Shown here: piece by piece, positions 1 to 5,178 of the stretch
Position numbering within the stretch: the first letter of the stretch is position 1
Layout of the letters: every line of letters starts with the position of its first letter
Origin: JAXDLK01 sp034666665
Lineage (GTDB): Bacteria > Desulfobacterota > Binatia > JACPRU01
Reading direction: 5' to 3'
Assembly: GCA_034666665.1 (NCBI GenBank)
Contig: JAXDLK010000331.1
Coordinates: 1 to 5,178 of the forward strand
Length of the DNA: 5,178 nucleotides
Notes under the pieces: model-generated
Told to the model about the DNA's origin: nothing
The model's database searches: none
Seen by the model: only the letters and a program-made list of their open reading frames with translations
Translations under genes and position numbers: made by a program

Positions 1-1057
1 CCACGTCGCGCTCCTCATCCGCGAATACCTTCATCTCGCGCGGGCTGACGTAAACCTCCGCGCCCCGGCTGAGCGCAAGCGCCTGATGCTCCTCGCGGGT
101 GAGCTCGGCCTCGAGCGAGGCGCCCCAGTCGCTGACGAGGTCCACCCGGACGACGGCTCCCGCGGGCTGTACGCGGCGGACCCGTGCCCGTAGCGGATGC
201 TCTCCCGAGGGCTCGTAACCGATCTCGAGCAGGTGCGGTCGCACGTACACGAGGGCCGAACGGTCTCCGTTCACCGGCGTCTCCGGCGGGACGACCACGA
301 CGCGTCCGCTCTCGGTCACGCGCCCGTGAAACAGATTCACGTTGCCGAGGAAATCGTAGACGAACGGCGTCGCCGGGTGCTCGTAGACTTCCTCGGGCGT
401 GCCGACTTGCACGATGCTTCCCTCGTTCATGACCACGACTCGGTCTGCCACCTCGAGCGCTTCCTCCTGATCGTGCGTGACGAACACGCTGGTCACGTGA
501 AGCTCGTCGTGGAGGCGGCGGAGCCAGCGGCGAAGCTCTTTCCGCACGCGCGCGTCGAGAGCGCCGAACGGCTCGTCGAGCAGCAGGACGCGCGGCTCGA
601 CCGCCAGCGCCCGGGCGAGCGCGACGCGCTGCCTCTGGCCCCCGGAGAGCTCCGACGGGTAGCGGCCGGCGAGGCCGCGGAGCTGCACGAGCGCGAGCAG
701 CTCGTCGACCCGGGCGCGGATCTCCGGCTTCGACGGCCGCGCGCTCCGCGGGCGCGCGCGGAGACCGAACGCCACGTTCTCGAACACGGTCATGTGGCGG
801 AAGAGTGCGTAGTGCTGGAAGACGAAGCCCACGCGGCGCTCGCGCGCGGTGCGCTCCGTCGCGTCCTCGCCGTGGAACCAGACCGCGCCTTCCTCCGGCG
901 CCTCGAGACCGGCGATGATGCGCAGCAACGTCGTCTTCCCTGAGCCGGAGGGTCCGAGGAGCGCGACCAGCTCTCCCGTCGCCACCTCGAGGCTCACGTC
1001 CGACACGGCGCGGAACGCGCCGAATCGCTTGGTGATGCCGCGGATCTCGATGCTCAT
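1..1057 (-). CDS. cysA: Sulfate/thiosulfate ABC importer ATP-binding subunit CysA (3' end cut by window edge)
   Basis: This is the ATPase that powers sulfate/thiosulfate import, acting as a dimer on the cytoplasmic face of the CysT-CysW channel. The 352 visible residues contain the full ABC domain: Walker A GPSGSGKT at about 35-42, Q-loop Gln81, signature LSGGQ at 137-141, Walker B VLLLDE at 157-162 and the switch His195. A C-terminal TOBE-type regulatory region follows from about residue 240, with YVRPH near 271-275. No stop codon occurs before base 1. E. coli CysA has about 365 residues, so probably only a few codons are missing. The ATG (1057-1055) overlaps the cysW stop as ATGA, with GGTGG four bases upstream as a likely ribosome-binding site. 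Related ABC ATPases (PotA, MalK) share the motifs, but position in an sbp-cysTW operon makes CysA the clear choice. Confidence 0.95.
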   Translation of the reverse strand, partial: MSIEIRGITKRFGAFRAVSDVSLEVATGELVALLGPSGSGKTTLLRIIAGLEAPEEGAVWFHGEDATERTARERRVGFVFQHYALFRHMTVFENVAFGLRARPRSARPSKPEIRARVDELLALVQLRGLAGRYPSELSGGQRQRVALARALAVEPRVLLLDEPFGALDARVRKELRRWLRRLHDELHVTSVFVTHDQEEALEVADRVVVMNEGSIVQVGTPEEVYEHPATPFVYDFLGNVNLFHGRVTESGRVVVVPPETPVNGDRSALVYVRPHLLEIGYEPSGEHPLRARVRRVQPAGAVVRVDLVSDWGASLEAELTREEHQALALSRGAEVYVSPREMKVFADEERDV

Positions 1058-1905
1058 GCCGCCACCGGAAGCTCGCGGGCGCGTCGCTCTTCCCGCGATC
1101 GCGACTCCACGACGGTCTTCGCGCCCAGGTTCACCAGCGCGAGCAGCGCCAGCAGCGATGCGACCGCGAAGGCGGCGGTGAACTGGTACTCGTTGTAGAG
1201 GATCTCGACGTGGAGCGGCATGGTGTTCGTCCGCCCGCGGATGTGGCCCGAGACTACGGAGACCGCACCGAACTCCCCCATCGCGCGCGCGTTCGTGAGG
1301 ATGACGCCGTAGAGGAGGCCCCACTTCACGTTCGGCAGCGTCACGCGCCAGAACGTACGCCAGCCGCCCGCGCCGAGGACCGCCGCCGCTTCCTCCTCGT
1401 CCGTGCCCTGCTCCCGCATCAGGGGGATGAGCTCGCGGGCGACGAACGGGAAGGTGACGAAGAGCGTCGCCAGCGCGAGGCCCGGGATCGCGAAGATCAC
1501 CTTCCAGTCGTGCGCCGCGACCCAGGGACCGAGGAGCCCCTGCCGGCCGAACAGCAGCACGTAGATGAGCCCGGAAACGACGGGAGAAACCGCGAACGGA
1601 AGGTCGATGAGCGCGACGAGAGCGCTCCGGCCGCGGAAGTCGAACTTGCCGATTGCCCACGCGGCGGCAAGACCGAAGAGGGTATTCATCGGCACGACGA
1701 TCGCCGCGACCAGGAGAGTCAGCCGGATCGCCGAGCGCGCGGCGGGATCGACGACCGCCGCGAAGTAGGTGCCGAGGCCCTGGCGGAGAGCCTCCGCGAA
1801 GACGGCGATCAGCGGCAGGCAGAGAAACACGGCGAGGAACCCGACGGCCAGCGCCGTCAGGGCCCAGCGCACGAGCGGGCTCTCGCCGAGCGATGCCCGG
1901 CTCAT
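1054..1905 (-). CDS. cysW: Sulfate ABC importer permease subunit CysW
   Basis: This is one of the two inner-membrane channel subunits of the sulfate/thiosulfate importer; it pairs with CysT. It has 283 residues, typical for the family. Hydrophobic segments lie at about 15-37, 60-84, 97-120, 137-155, 195-213 and 243-262, giving a six-helix topology. The cytoplasmic EAA loop that docks on the ATPase is at about 171-191 (EEAAAVLGAGG through VTLP). The stretch ARAMGEFGAVSVVSGHIRG near 206-224 is characteristic of CysW. The ATG at 1905 overlaps the cysT stop as ATGA, and GGAG lies seven bases upstream, so this start is well supported. The same frame stays open far upstream through cysT as far as 2874, but that part is only GC-rich shadow sequence and not a fused protein. 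The 3' end overlaps the cysA start by four bases. Confidence 0.96.
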   Translation of the reverse strand: MSRASLGESPLVRWALTALAVGFLAVFLCLPLIAVFAEALRQGLGTYFAAVVDPAARSAIRLTLLVAAIVVPMNTLFGLAAAWAIGKFDFRGRSALVALIDLPFAVSPVVSGLIYVLLFGRQGLLGPWVAAHDWKVIFAIPGLALATLFVTFPFVARELIPLMREQGTDEEEAAAVLGAGGWRTFWRVTLPNVKWGLLYGVILTNARAMGEFGAVSVVSGHIRGRTNTMPLHVEILYNEYQFTAAFAVASLLALLALVNLGAKTVVESRSREERRARELPVAA

Positions 1906-2750
1906 GCCGCGACTCCGCGCGTCCCGGCACCGCGCCTGCTCGCCCAGCCCTCGAGCAGGTTCACCAGCAGCAGGCAGGTGAAGGAGGCGATCAGCGTCAC
2001 CAGGGCGATCGCGTTCGCGCCGGCGTAGTCGAACTGCTCGAGCTTGGTGACGATCAAGAGCGGCGCGATCTCGGTCCGCATCGGCATGTTTCCGGAGATG
2101 AAGACGATCGAGCCGTACTCGCCGACGGCGCGGGCGAACGCCAGCGCGAAACCCGTGACCACCGCGGGCAACAGCGCCGGGAAGAGCACGCGCCGGAAGA
2201 TCTGCCAGCGGCCGGCGCCGAGCGATGCCGCGGCTTCCTCGACGGCGACGTCGAGGTCCTCGAGCACCGGCTCCACCGTGCGGATCGCGAACGGCAGCGC
2301 CACGAACGTCATCGCGACGAAGACGCCGAGCGGCGTGTACGCAACCTTCACACCGAGCGGCTCGAGCAGACGTCCGATCCAGCCGCTCGGCGCGTACAGG
2401 GAGGTGAGCGCGATGCCGGCGACCGCCGTCGGCAGCGCGAACGGCAGGTCGACCAGCGAGTCGAGGAGGCGCCGTCCCGGGAAGCGGTAGCGGACCAGCA
2501 CCCAGGCGACGAGGAGACCCGCGACGGCGCTCGCTGCCGCCGCGCCGAAGGCCGCGCCGAAGCTCAGGCGGTACGATGCGAGCACGCGCGGCGACGTGAC
2601 CGTCTTCCAGAAAGCGCCCCCGTCGAGCTCGGCCGTCTTCACCGCGGTCGCCGACAGCGGGATCAGCACGACCAGCGCGGCGTAGAGGAGCGTGAAGCCC
2701 ATCGTCGGTCCGAAGCCGGGCAGCACGCGGCGAGTGCGTCGCGGCCGCAT
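1902..2750 (-). CDS. cysT: Sulfate ABC importer permease subunit CysT (CysU)
   Basis: This is the second inner-membrane channel subunit of the sulfate/thiosulfate importer. The protein has 282 residues from the ATG at 2750. The N-terminal VLPGFGPTMGFTLLY (about 9-23) is typical of CysT and leads into the first membrane helix; further hydrophobic segments lie at about 63-87, 100-120, 138-155, 195-215 and 244-265. The EAA loop is at about 171-191 (EEAAASLGAGRW through VLFP), and ARAVGEYGSIVFISGN at 206-221 is the family's conserved stretch. The ATG is directly preceded by an in-frame GTG at 2753 (GTG ATG). I prefer the ATG because GGGGA then sits at a usable distance, whereas it almost abuts the GTG. 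Either start overlaps the sbp stop (GTGATG), so translation is coupled. The 3' end overlaps cysW by four bases. Confidence 0.95.
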   Translation of the reverse strand: MRPRRTRRVLPGFGPTMGFTLLYAALVVLIPLSATAVKTAELDGGAFWKTVTSPRVLASYRLSFGAAFGAAAASAVAGLLVAWVLVRYRFPGRRLLDSLVDLPFALPTAVAGIALTSLYAPSGWIGRLLEPLGVKVAYTPLGVFVAMTFVALPFAIRTVEPVLEDLDVAVEEAAASLGAGRWQIFRRVLFPALLPAVVTGFALAFARAVGEYGSIVFISGNMPMRTEIAPLLIVTKLEQFDYAGANAIALVTLIASFTCLLLVNLLEGWASRRGAGTRGVAA

Positions 2751-3754
2751 CACGTCCCCGGCTGGTAAATCTGATCGAAGACGCCGCCGTCGTCGAAATG
2801 CGTCTTCTGCGCCTTCCGCCAGCCGCCGAACTTCTCGATCGTGAACAGCTCGATCTTCGGGAAGTCGGCGGCATGCCGCTTCGCCACGTCTGCCGACCGT
2901 GGCCGGTAATGGTGCTTGGCGGCGATCTCCTGAGCGGCGGGCGAGTAGAGGTAGTTCAGGTACTCGTTGGCCGCGTCGCGCGTGCCGTGCTTTTCGACGA
3001 CTTTGTCGACCACCGCCACCGGGGGCTCGGCCAGTATGGAAACCGACGGCACGACGATCTCGAACTTGTCAGGGCCCAGCTCCTCGACCGCGAGAAACGC
3101 CTCGTTCTCCCATGCGAGCAGCACGTCACCTAGGCCGCGCTCCACGAACGTGGTCGTCGAGCCGCGGGCGCCGGAGTCGAGCACGGGCACGTTCTTGAAG
3201 AGGCGCGCGACGAAATCCCGCGCCTTCGCGTCGTCGTCTTTCCACTTGCCGAGCGCGAAGCCCCACGCTGCGAGATAGTTCCAGCGGGCTCCTCCGGACG
3301 TCTTCGGGTTCGGCGTGATCACCGCGAGCCCCGGCTTCACCAGGTCGTCCCAGTCGTGGATCTTCTTCGGGTTCCCCTTGCGCACCAGAAAGACGATCGT
3401 CGACGTGTAGGGAGAGCTCCGGTCCGGCAGGCGAGACTCCCAGTCCTTGGCGATCAACCCGCTGTCCGCCACGGCATCGACGTCGTAGGCGAGAGCCAGC
3501 GTGACCACGTCGGCCTCGAGGCCATCGATCACTGCGCGAGCTTGCTTCCCCGAGCCGCCGTGAGACTGGTCCACCTGCACGGTCACTCCGGACTTCTCCT
3601 TCCAGTGCTTGGCGAACTCGCGGTTGTAGTCTTCGTACAGCTCTCGCGTGGGATCGTACGAGACGTTCAGCAGCCGGATTGACGTGTCCGCGTCGGCGGC
3701 CGGAGCTGCCGCATGGACGAGGGCCGCCAGGATCATAAGAAGCAGACGGGACAT
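2750..3754 (-). CDS. sbp: Periplasmic sulfate-binding protein Sbp
   Basis: This secreted receptor captures sulfate in the periplasm and delivers it to CysTWA. The protein has 334 residues. Residues 1 to about 22 form a Sec signal peptide with no lipobox cysteine (MSRLLLMILAALVHAAAPAA, then DAD). The mature part matches enteric Sbp closely: VSYDPTRELY (31-40), QSHGGSGKQ (63-71), NPKTSGGARWNY (149-160), DSGARGST (193-200) and AWENEA (214-219). The sulfate-contacting residues described for Salmonella SBP (Asp11, Ser45, Gly131, Gly132, Ala173, Trp192 of the mature protein) correspond to Asp34, Ser68, Gly154, Gly155, Ala196 and Trp215 here. The offset is a constant 23, so there are no gaps between these sites. 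The start at 3754 is set by GGAGG six bases upstream. A longer in-frame start at 3805 would put a promoter inside the gene. CysP (thiosulfate-binding) is a relative, but the sequence follows Sbp. Confidence 0.96.
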   Translation of the reverse strand: MSRLLLMILAALVHAAAPAADADTSIRLLNVSYDPTRELYEDYNREFAKHWKEKSGVTVQVDQSHGGSGKQARAVIDGLEADVVTLALAYDVDAVADSGLIAKDWESRLPDRSSPYTSTIVFLVRKGNPKKIHDWDDLVKPGLAVITPNPKTSGGARWNYLAAWGFALGKWKDDDAKARDFVARLFKNVPVLDSGARGSTTTFVERGLGDVLLAWENEAFLAVEELGPDKFEIVVPSVSILAEPPVAVVDKVVEKHGTRDAANEYLNYLYSPAAQEIAAKHHYRPRSADVAKRHAADFPKIELFTIEKFGGWRKAQKTHFDDGGVFDQIYQPGT

Positions 3755-3760
3755 GAGGTT

Positions 3761-3765
3761 CCTCC
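3761..3765 (-). promoter_or_regulatory. Ribosome-binding site of sbp
   Basis: GGAGG on the minus strand, six bases before the ATG at 3754. It fixes the sbp start at 3754 rather than the in-frame ATG at 3805. It falls inside the short 14-nt leader predicted from the sigma-54 promoter just upstream. Confidence 0.85.
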
Positions 3766-3778
3766 GGCGGGTGTCCAG

Positions 3779-3795
3779 AGCAACGATGCTGCCAG
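3779..3795 (-). promoter_or_regulatory. Predicted sigma-54 (-24/-12) promoter of the sbp-cysTWA operon
   Basis: The minus strand reads CTGGCAGC-ATCG-TTGCT. Against the sigma-54 consensus YTGGCACG-N4-TTGCW, only the last two bases of the -24 block differ. The near-invariant GG (3793-3792) and GC (3781-3780) are separated by exactly 10 bases. Counting from the -12 C at 3780, transcription would start near 3768, leaving a leader of about 14 nt that contains the GGAGG site. A sigma-54 activator gene lies about 790 bp upstream on the opposite strand, consistent with this type of promoter. The motif is seen; its activity is inferred. Confidence 0.65.
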
Positions 3796-3801
3796 AGACA
3801 T

Positions 3802-3859
3802 TCACGCCCTCAGCCCGACCTTTCGATGGTCCCGCCGGGAGATTACGCGGCTCACGCCC
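3802..3859 (-). repeat. Pair of direct 8-bp repeats upstream of the sbp promoter
   Basis: GGGCGTGA occurs on the minus strand at 3859-3852 and again at 3809-3802, exactly 50 bp apart, in the 125-bp gap between the dioxygenase gene and sbp. The promoter-proximal copy sits just upstream of the -24 element. It could be a regulator half-site pair, but eight matching bases in a short GC-rich stretch may be coincidence. Confidence 0.25.
3830..3840. promoter_or_regulatory. Perfect 11-bp palindrome, candidate activator-binding site
   Basis: TCCCG-C-CGGGA is an inverted repeat with 5-base arms. It lies between the dioxygenase stop and the sbp promoter, centred about 67 bp before the predicted sbp transcription start. 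A looser inverted repeat (GACC at 3817-3820 and GGTC at 3828-3831) adjoins it. Sigma-54 activators bind upstream inverted repeats, so this is a reasonable candidate site. Short GC-rich palindromes also occur by chance in such DNA. Confidence 0.25.
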
Positions 3860-3879
3860 GTTGGATTGTACGGGGGCCG

Positions 3880-4407
3880 TTAAATAATCTGGGTCCGCCC
3901 GCCGGCGATGACGGTGCTCACGCTCTCGATCGCCGTATCCACGAGAGGGCGGGACACCCGCTCGAAGAAGTTCATGCTCTCGAGTCGCGGAGCATAGACG
4001 TTCACGCTGAGCGCGGGACCCGGGAACGGGTTCTCGATGGAATGTACGTGACCGGGCGGAAAGATCCCGCGCGTGTTCACGGTGAGCAGGCGATGCTCCA
4101 CGGGGTGGAGCCCGGATCCGAGGTCGGGGCGCGCCACCAGCTCCGCGAGCGCTCCGTACACGAGGTAGGCGACGCCGGCGGCCTCACCGTGATCGTGAAA
4201 CGCGATCCGCGCGCCGGGCTCCCAGCGGATGAGCCACGCATCCCAACCGGCGGCCGTCCCCAGGCGCGCGAAGGATCGGCCCGTGTCGTCCGCCGGTGGT
4301 AGGCGCGGCCACCGCTCCTGGTTTGCGCGTAGGCGTTCGGCGACCTCGAACAGCAGGCGTCGCGTGGTCCCGTTCGATCCCTCGGATCCGACATCGATGG
4401 CGTGCAT
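3880..4407 (-). CDS. Cysteine dioxygenase-like cupin protein (start uncertain)
   Basis: This is probably a non-haem iron thiol dioxygenase of the cysteine dioxygenase family, which adds O2 to cysteine (or a similar small thiol) to give the sulfinate. Positions below count from the ATG at 4407 (175 residues). The cupin motif GARIAFHDHGEAAG supplies His71 and His73; the third iron ligand is His122 in GHVHSIEN. The position of mammalian Cys93 is Gly78, as in other bacterial members. In the usual outer-sphere triad Ser-x-His-x-Tyr, this protein has SVNVY (Ser134, Asn136, Tyr138), so the His is replaced. An Arg upstream of the cupin (in RSFARL, about 44-48) may bind the substrate carboxylate. The frame is open to ATGs at 4461 and 4530. 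I prefer 4407 because the family core begins near RRLLFEVAERL, and the extra 41 codons have only about 61% G/C at third positions against about 78% in the next 41. AGGAG abuts the 4530 ATG with no spacing. The substrate could instead be another thiol such as 3-mercaptopropionate. Confidence 0.8.
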   Translation of the reverse strand: MHAIDVGSEGSNGTTRRLLFEVAERLRANQERWPRLPPADDTGRSFARLGTAAGWDAWLIRWEPGARIAFHDHGEAAGVAYLVYGALAELVARPDLGSGLHPVEHRLLTVNTRGIFPPGHVHSIENPFPGPALSVNVYAPRLESMNFFERVSRPLVDTAIESVSTVIAGGRTQII

Positions 4408-4420
4408 GCCGAACGGGCTG

Positions 4421-4436
4421 TCCAAACCATGTGCCA
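4421..4436 (-). promoter_or_regulatory. Weak sigma-54-like element ahead of the dioxygenase gene
   Basis: The minus strand reads TGGCACA-TGGT-TTGGA. The -24 block is nearly perfect and the spacing is right, but the normally invariant GC of the -12 block is GG. Transcription would begin near 4410, only about 3 nt before the ATG at 4407, which would give an almost leaderless message. It would lie within the gene if translation starts at 4461 or 4530. This is a candidate only. Confidence 0.25.
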
Positions 4437-4546
4437 CTCCTCGGGCGCCTGCCTTTCCCATCCGTTTGATGTGGTCATCTACCGAATACGACGGATAGCC
4501 GTGAAATAAGCTGGAAAGAGCCCGCAACATCTCCTAGAAGGCCCGG

Positions 4547-5178
4547 ATGCAAAGACTGCACGCGCTCCTGTTCGACGTCTGGCGCGAGGCGTGCCAGCAC
4601 ATCGAGATCGCGACCTCGGTGTCGCGGATCGCGCGGTTGCTCGAGGAAAGGGTGCAGATCCGCGGCGTGCTGGTCCGGCGGATCGATCACGAACGCCGCA
4701 CGCTGGAGACCGTGGCAAGCTCGCCACCTTCGAGTGTGGAAGGCGCCGAGGAAGCTCGCCTGGAGCTGACGGCCGCTGCATTCGAGGACCTCCTCGACTG
4801 GTGCGGCCATCGCGCGCTCTTCCGATCCAGTAGCGGGCAGGAGGCACCGAACGGAGTGTTGCCTCCGGGCATCGACGATGAGGTGCTGGCCGGGCCTCTC
4901 ACCGTCGAGGGGCGCGCCGCGGGCGTGCTGGTGCTGATCGCCGACCGCGGCCGGCATTTCGACCGCGAGGACGAGTCCGTGATCCTCGCGCTGCTCGATC
5001 CCTTCTCGACGGCGCTCGAGAACGACCGTCGCCTCCGCGAGATGGCCACGCTCCGGCAAGCGGCCGAGGCGGACAAGCTCTCCGCGCTGACGCGGCTCGG
5101 CCGGACGAGCCTGACCGCAGACATCGTCGGCGCGGAGCTGGGGTTGAGGCCGGTCCTGCAGCGGGTCGATCTCGTCGC
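4547..5178 (+). CDS. GAF-domain sigma-54-dependent transcriptional activator, N-terminal part (cut by window edge)
   Basis: This is an enhancer-binding activator of the FhlA/NorR type, which would use ATP hydrolysis to open sigma-54 promoters. The first 210 residues are visible with no stop. Residues of about 18-158 form a GAF-like sensor (ending AGVLVLIADRGRHFDREDES, then a helix at about 144-158). A charged helical linker follows (about 157-183, ENDRRLREMATLRQAAEADK). The segment DIVGAELGLRPVLQRVDLVA at 192-211 is the typical entry to the sigma-54 AAA+ domain; the Walker A and GAFTGA motifs and the DNA-binding helix would lie beyond the edge. The ATG at 4547 has AGAAGG five bases upstream. 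The gene is divergent from the dioxygenase gene, a common arrangement for a regulator and its target. The ligand sensed by the GAF region cannot be read from sequence. The domain call is firm, the target genes are inferred. Confidence 0.85.
   Translation, partial: MQRLHALLFDVWREACQHIEIATSVSRIARLLEERVQIRGVLVRRIDHERRTLETVASSPPSSVEGAEEARLELTAAAFEDLLDWCGHRALFRSSSGQEAPNGVLPPGIDDEVLAGPLTVEGRAAGVLVLIADRGRHFDREDESVILALLDPFSTALENDRRLREMATLRQAAEADKLSALTRLGRTSLTADIVGAELGLRPVLQRVDLV
4581..4597 (-). promoter_or_regulatory. Alternative sigma-54-like element for the dioxygenase gene, inside the regulator's 5' coding region
   Basis: The minus strand reads CTGGCACG-CCTC-GCGCC. The -24 block matches the consensus exactly and GG-N10-GC spacing is kept, but the -12 block lacks the TT and the final A/T. 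Transcription would begin near 4570, about 40 nt before the ATG at 4530. It overlaps codons 12-17 of the regulator gene, so coding constraint may explain it. Confidence 0.2.

Noticed and set aside
197..943. Long plus-strand open frame opposite cysA
   Set aside because: Its composition (His, Arg, Glu and Ala rich) is what antisense of GC-rich coding DNA gives. No recognisable domain, and the minus strand has every CysA motif.
1653..2768. 371-codon plus-strand open frame opposite cysW and cysT
   Set aside because: Arg/Gly/Glu-rich low-complexity translation lying wholly opposite two well-supported permease genes.
1906..2874. The cysW reading frame stays open upstream to 2874, suggesting a 606-residue fusion
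   Set aside because: The upstream part is an Arg-rich shadow frame over cysT and the end of sbp, both of which have clear family matches in another frame. CysW has its own ATG and GGAG site at 1905.
3755..3805. N-terminally extended Sbp starting at 3805
   Set aside because: The extra 17 residues precede a normal signal peptide, and the longer start would place the -24/-12 promoter inside the gene. GGAGG supports 3754.
3848..3879. Hairpin after the dioxygenase stop (CCCGT, 8-base loop, ACGGG, with flanking CGGC/GCCG) as a terminator
   Set aside because: The stem is short and interrupted and no run of T follows, so it does not qualify as an intrinsic terminator.
3826..4302. Plus-strand open frame opposite the dioxygenase gene
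   Set aside because: No family features, while the minus strand encodes a complete cupin with iron ligands.
4462..4546. Sigma-70 promoter for the regulator (for example TTGATG near 4466)
   Set aside because: No -10 hexamer of reasonable quality at 16-18 bp spacing was found.
4475..5059. Minus-strand open frame opposite the regulator
   Set aside because: The plus strand encodes a GAF region followed by the sigma-54 AAA+ entry motif with a good ribosome-binding site. The antisense frame has no recognisable features.
1..5178. tRNA or rRNA genes, CRISPR arrays, insertion sequences, riboswitches
   Set aside because: No conserved RNA core, regularly spaced repeats, transposase or terminal inverted repeats seen on either strand by eye.

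Overview
The window is GC-rich, densely packed bacterial DNA. It carries an almost complete sulfate import operon on the minus strand, a cysteine dioxygenase-like gene upstream of it on the same strand, and the 5' part of a divergently transcribed regulator of the sigma-54 activator (enhancer-binding) class on the plus strand. The periplasmic-type binding protein has a Sec signal peptide with no lipobox. This and the FhlA/NorR-like regulator point to a high-GC Gram-negative bacterium, such as a proteobacterium, acidobacteriote or myxobacterium. The sequence alone does not fix the phylum.

Layout on the minus strand, in transcription order: cysteine dioxygenase-like gene (stop at 3880), about 125 bp of non-coding DNA, sbp (3754 to 2750), cysT/cysU (2750 to 1902), cysW (1905 to 1054) and cysA (1057, running off the left edge at base 1). 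The sbp-cysT, cysT-cysW and cysW-cysA junctions all overlap by 1 to 4 bases, so the four transport genes form one translationally coupled operon. On the plus strand, the regulator starts at 4547 and runs off the right edge. The visible part has a GAF-like sensor region, a helical linker and the first residues of the AAA+ sigma-54 activation domain. No stretch longer than 300 bases lacks a gene.

The most interesting point is regulatory. Directly upstream of sbp is a good -24/-12 (sigma-54) promoter with the GG-N10-GC geometry. It would start transcription 14 nt before the sbp start codon, just ahead of a strong GGAGG ribosome-binding site. Weaker sigma-54-like elements lie upstream of the dioxygenase gene. 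With a sigma-54 activator gene next door, the simplest model is that this local regulator controls sulfate uptake and a thiol dioxygenase together. That differs from the CysB/sigma-70 control known in enteric bacteria. The physical layout and motifs are read from the sequence; the regulatory circuit is inferred.
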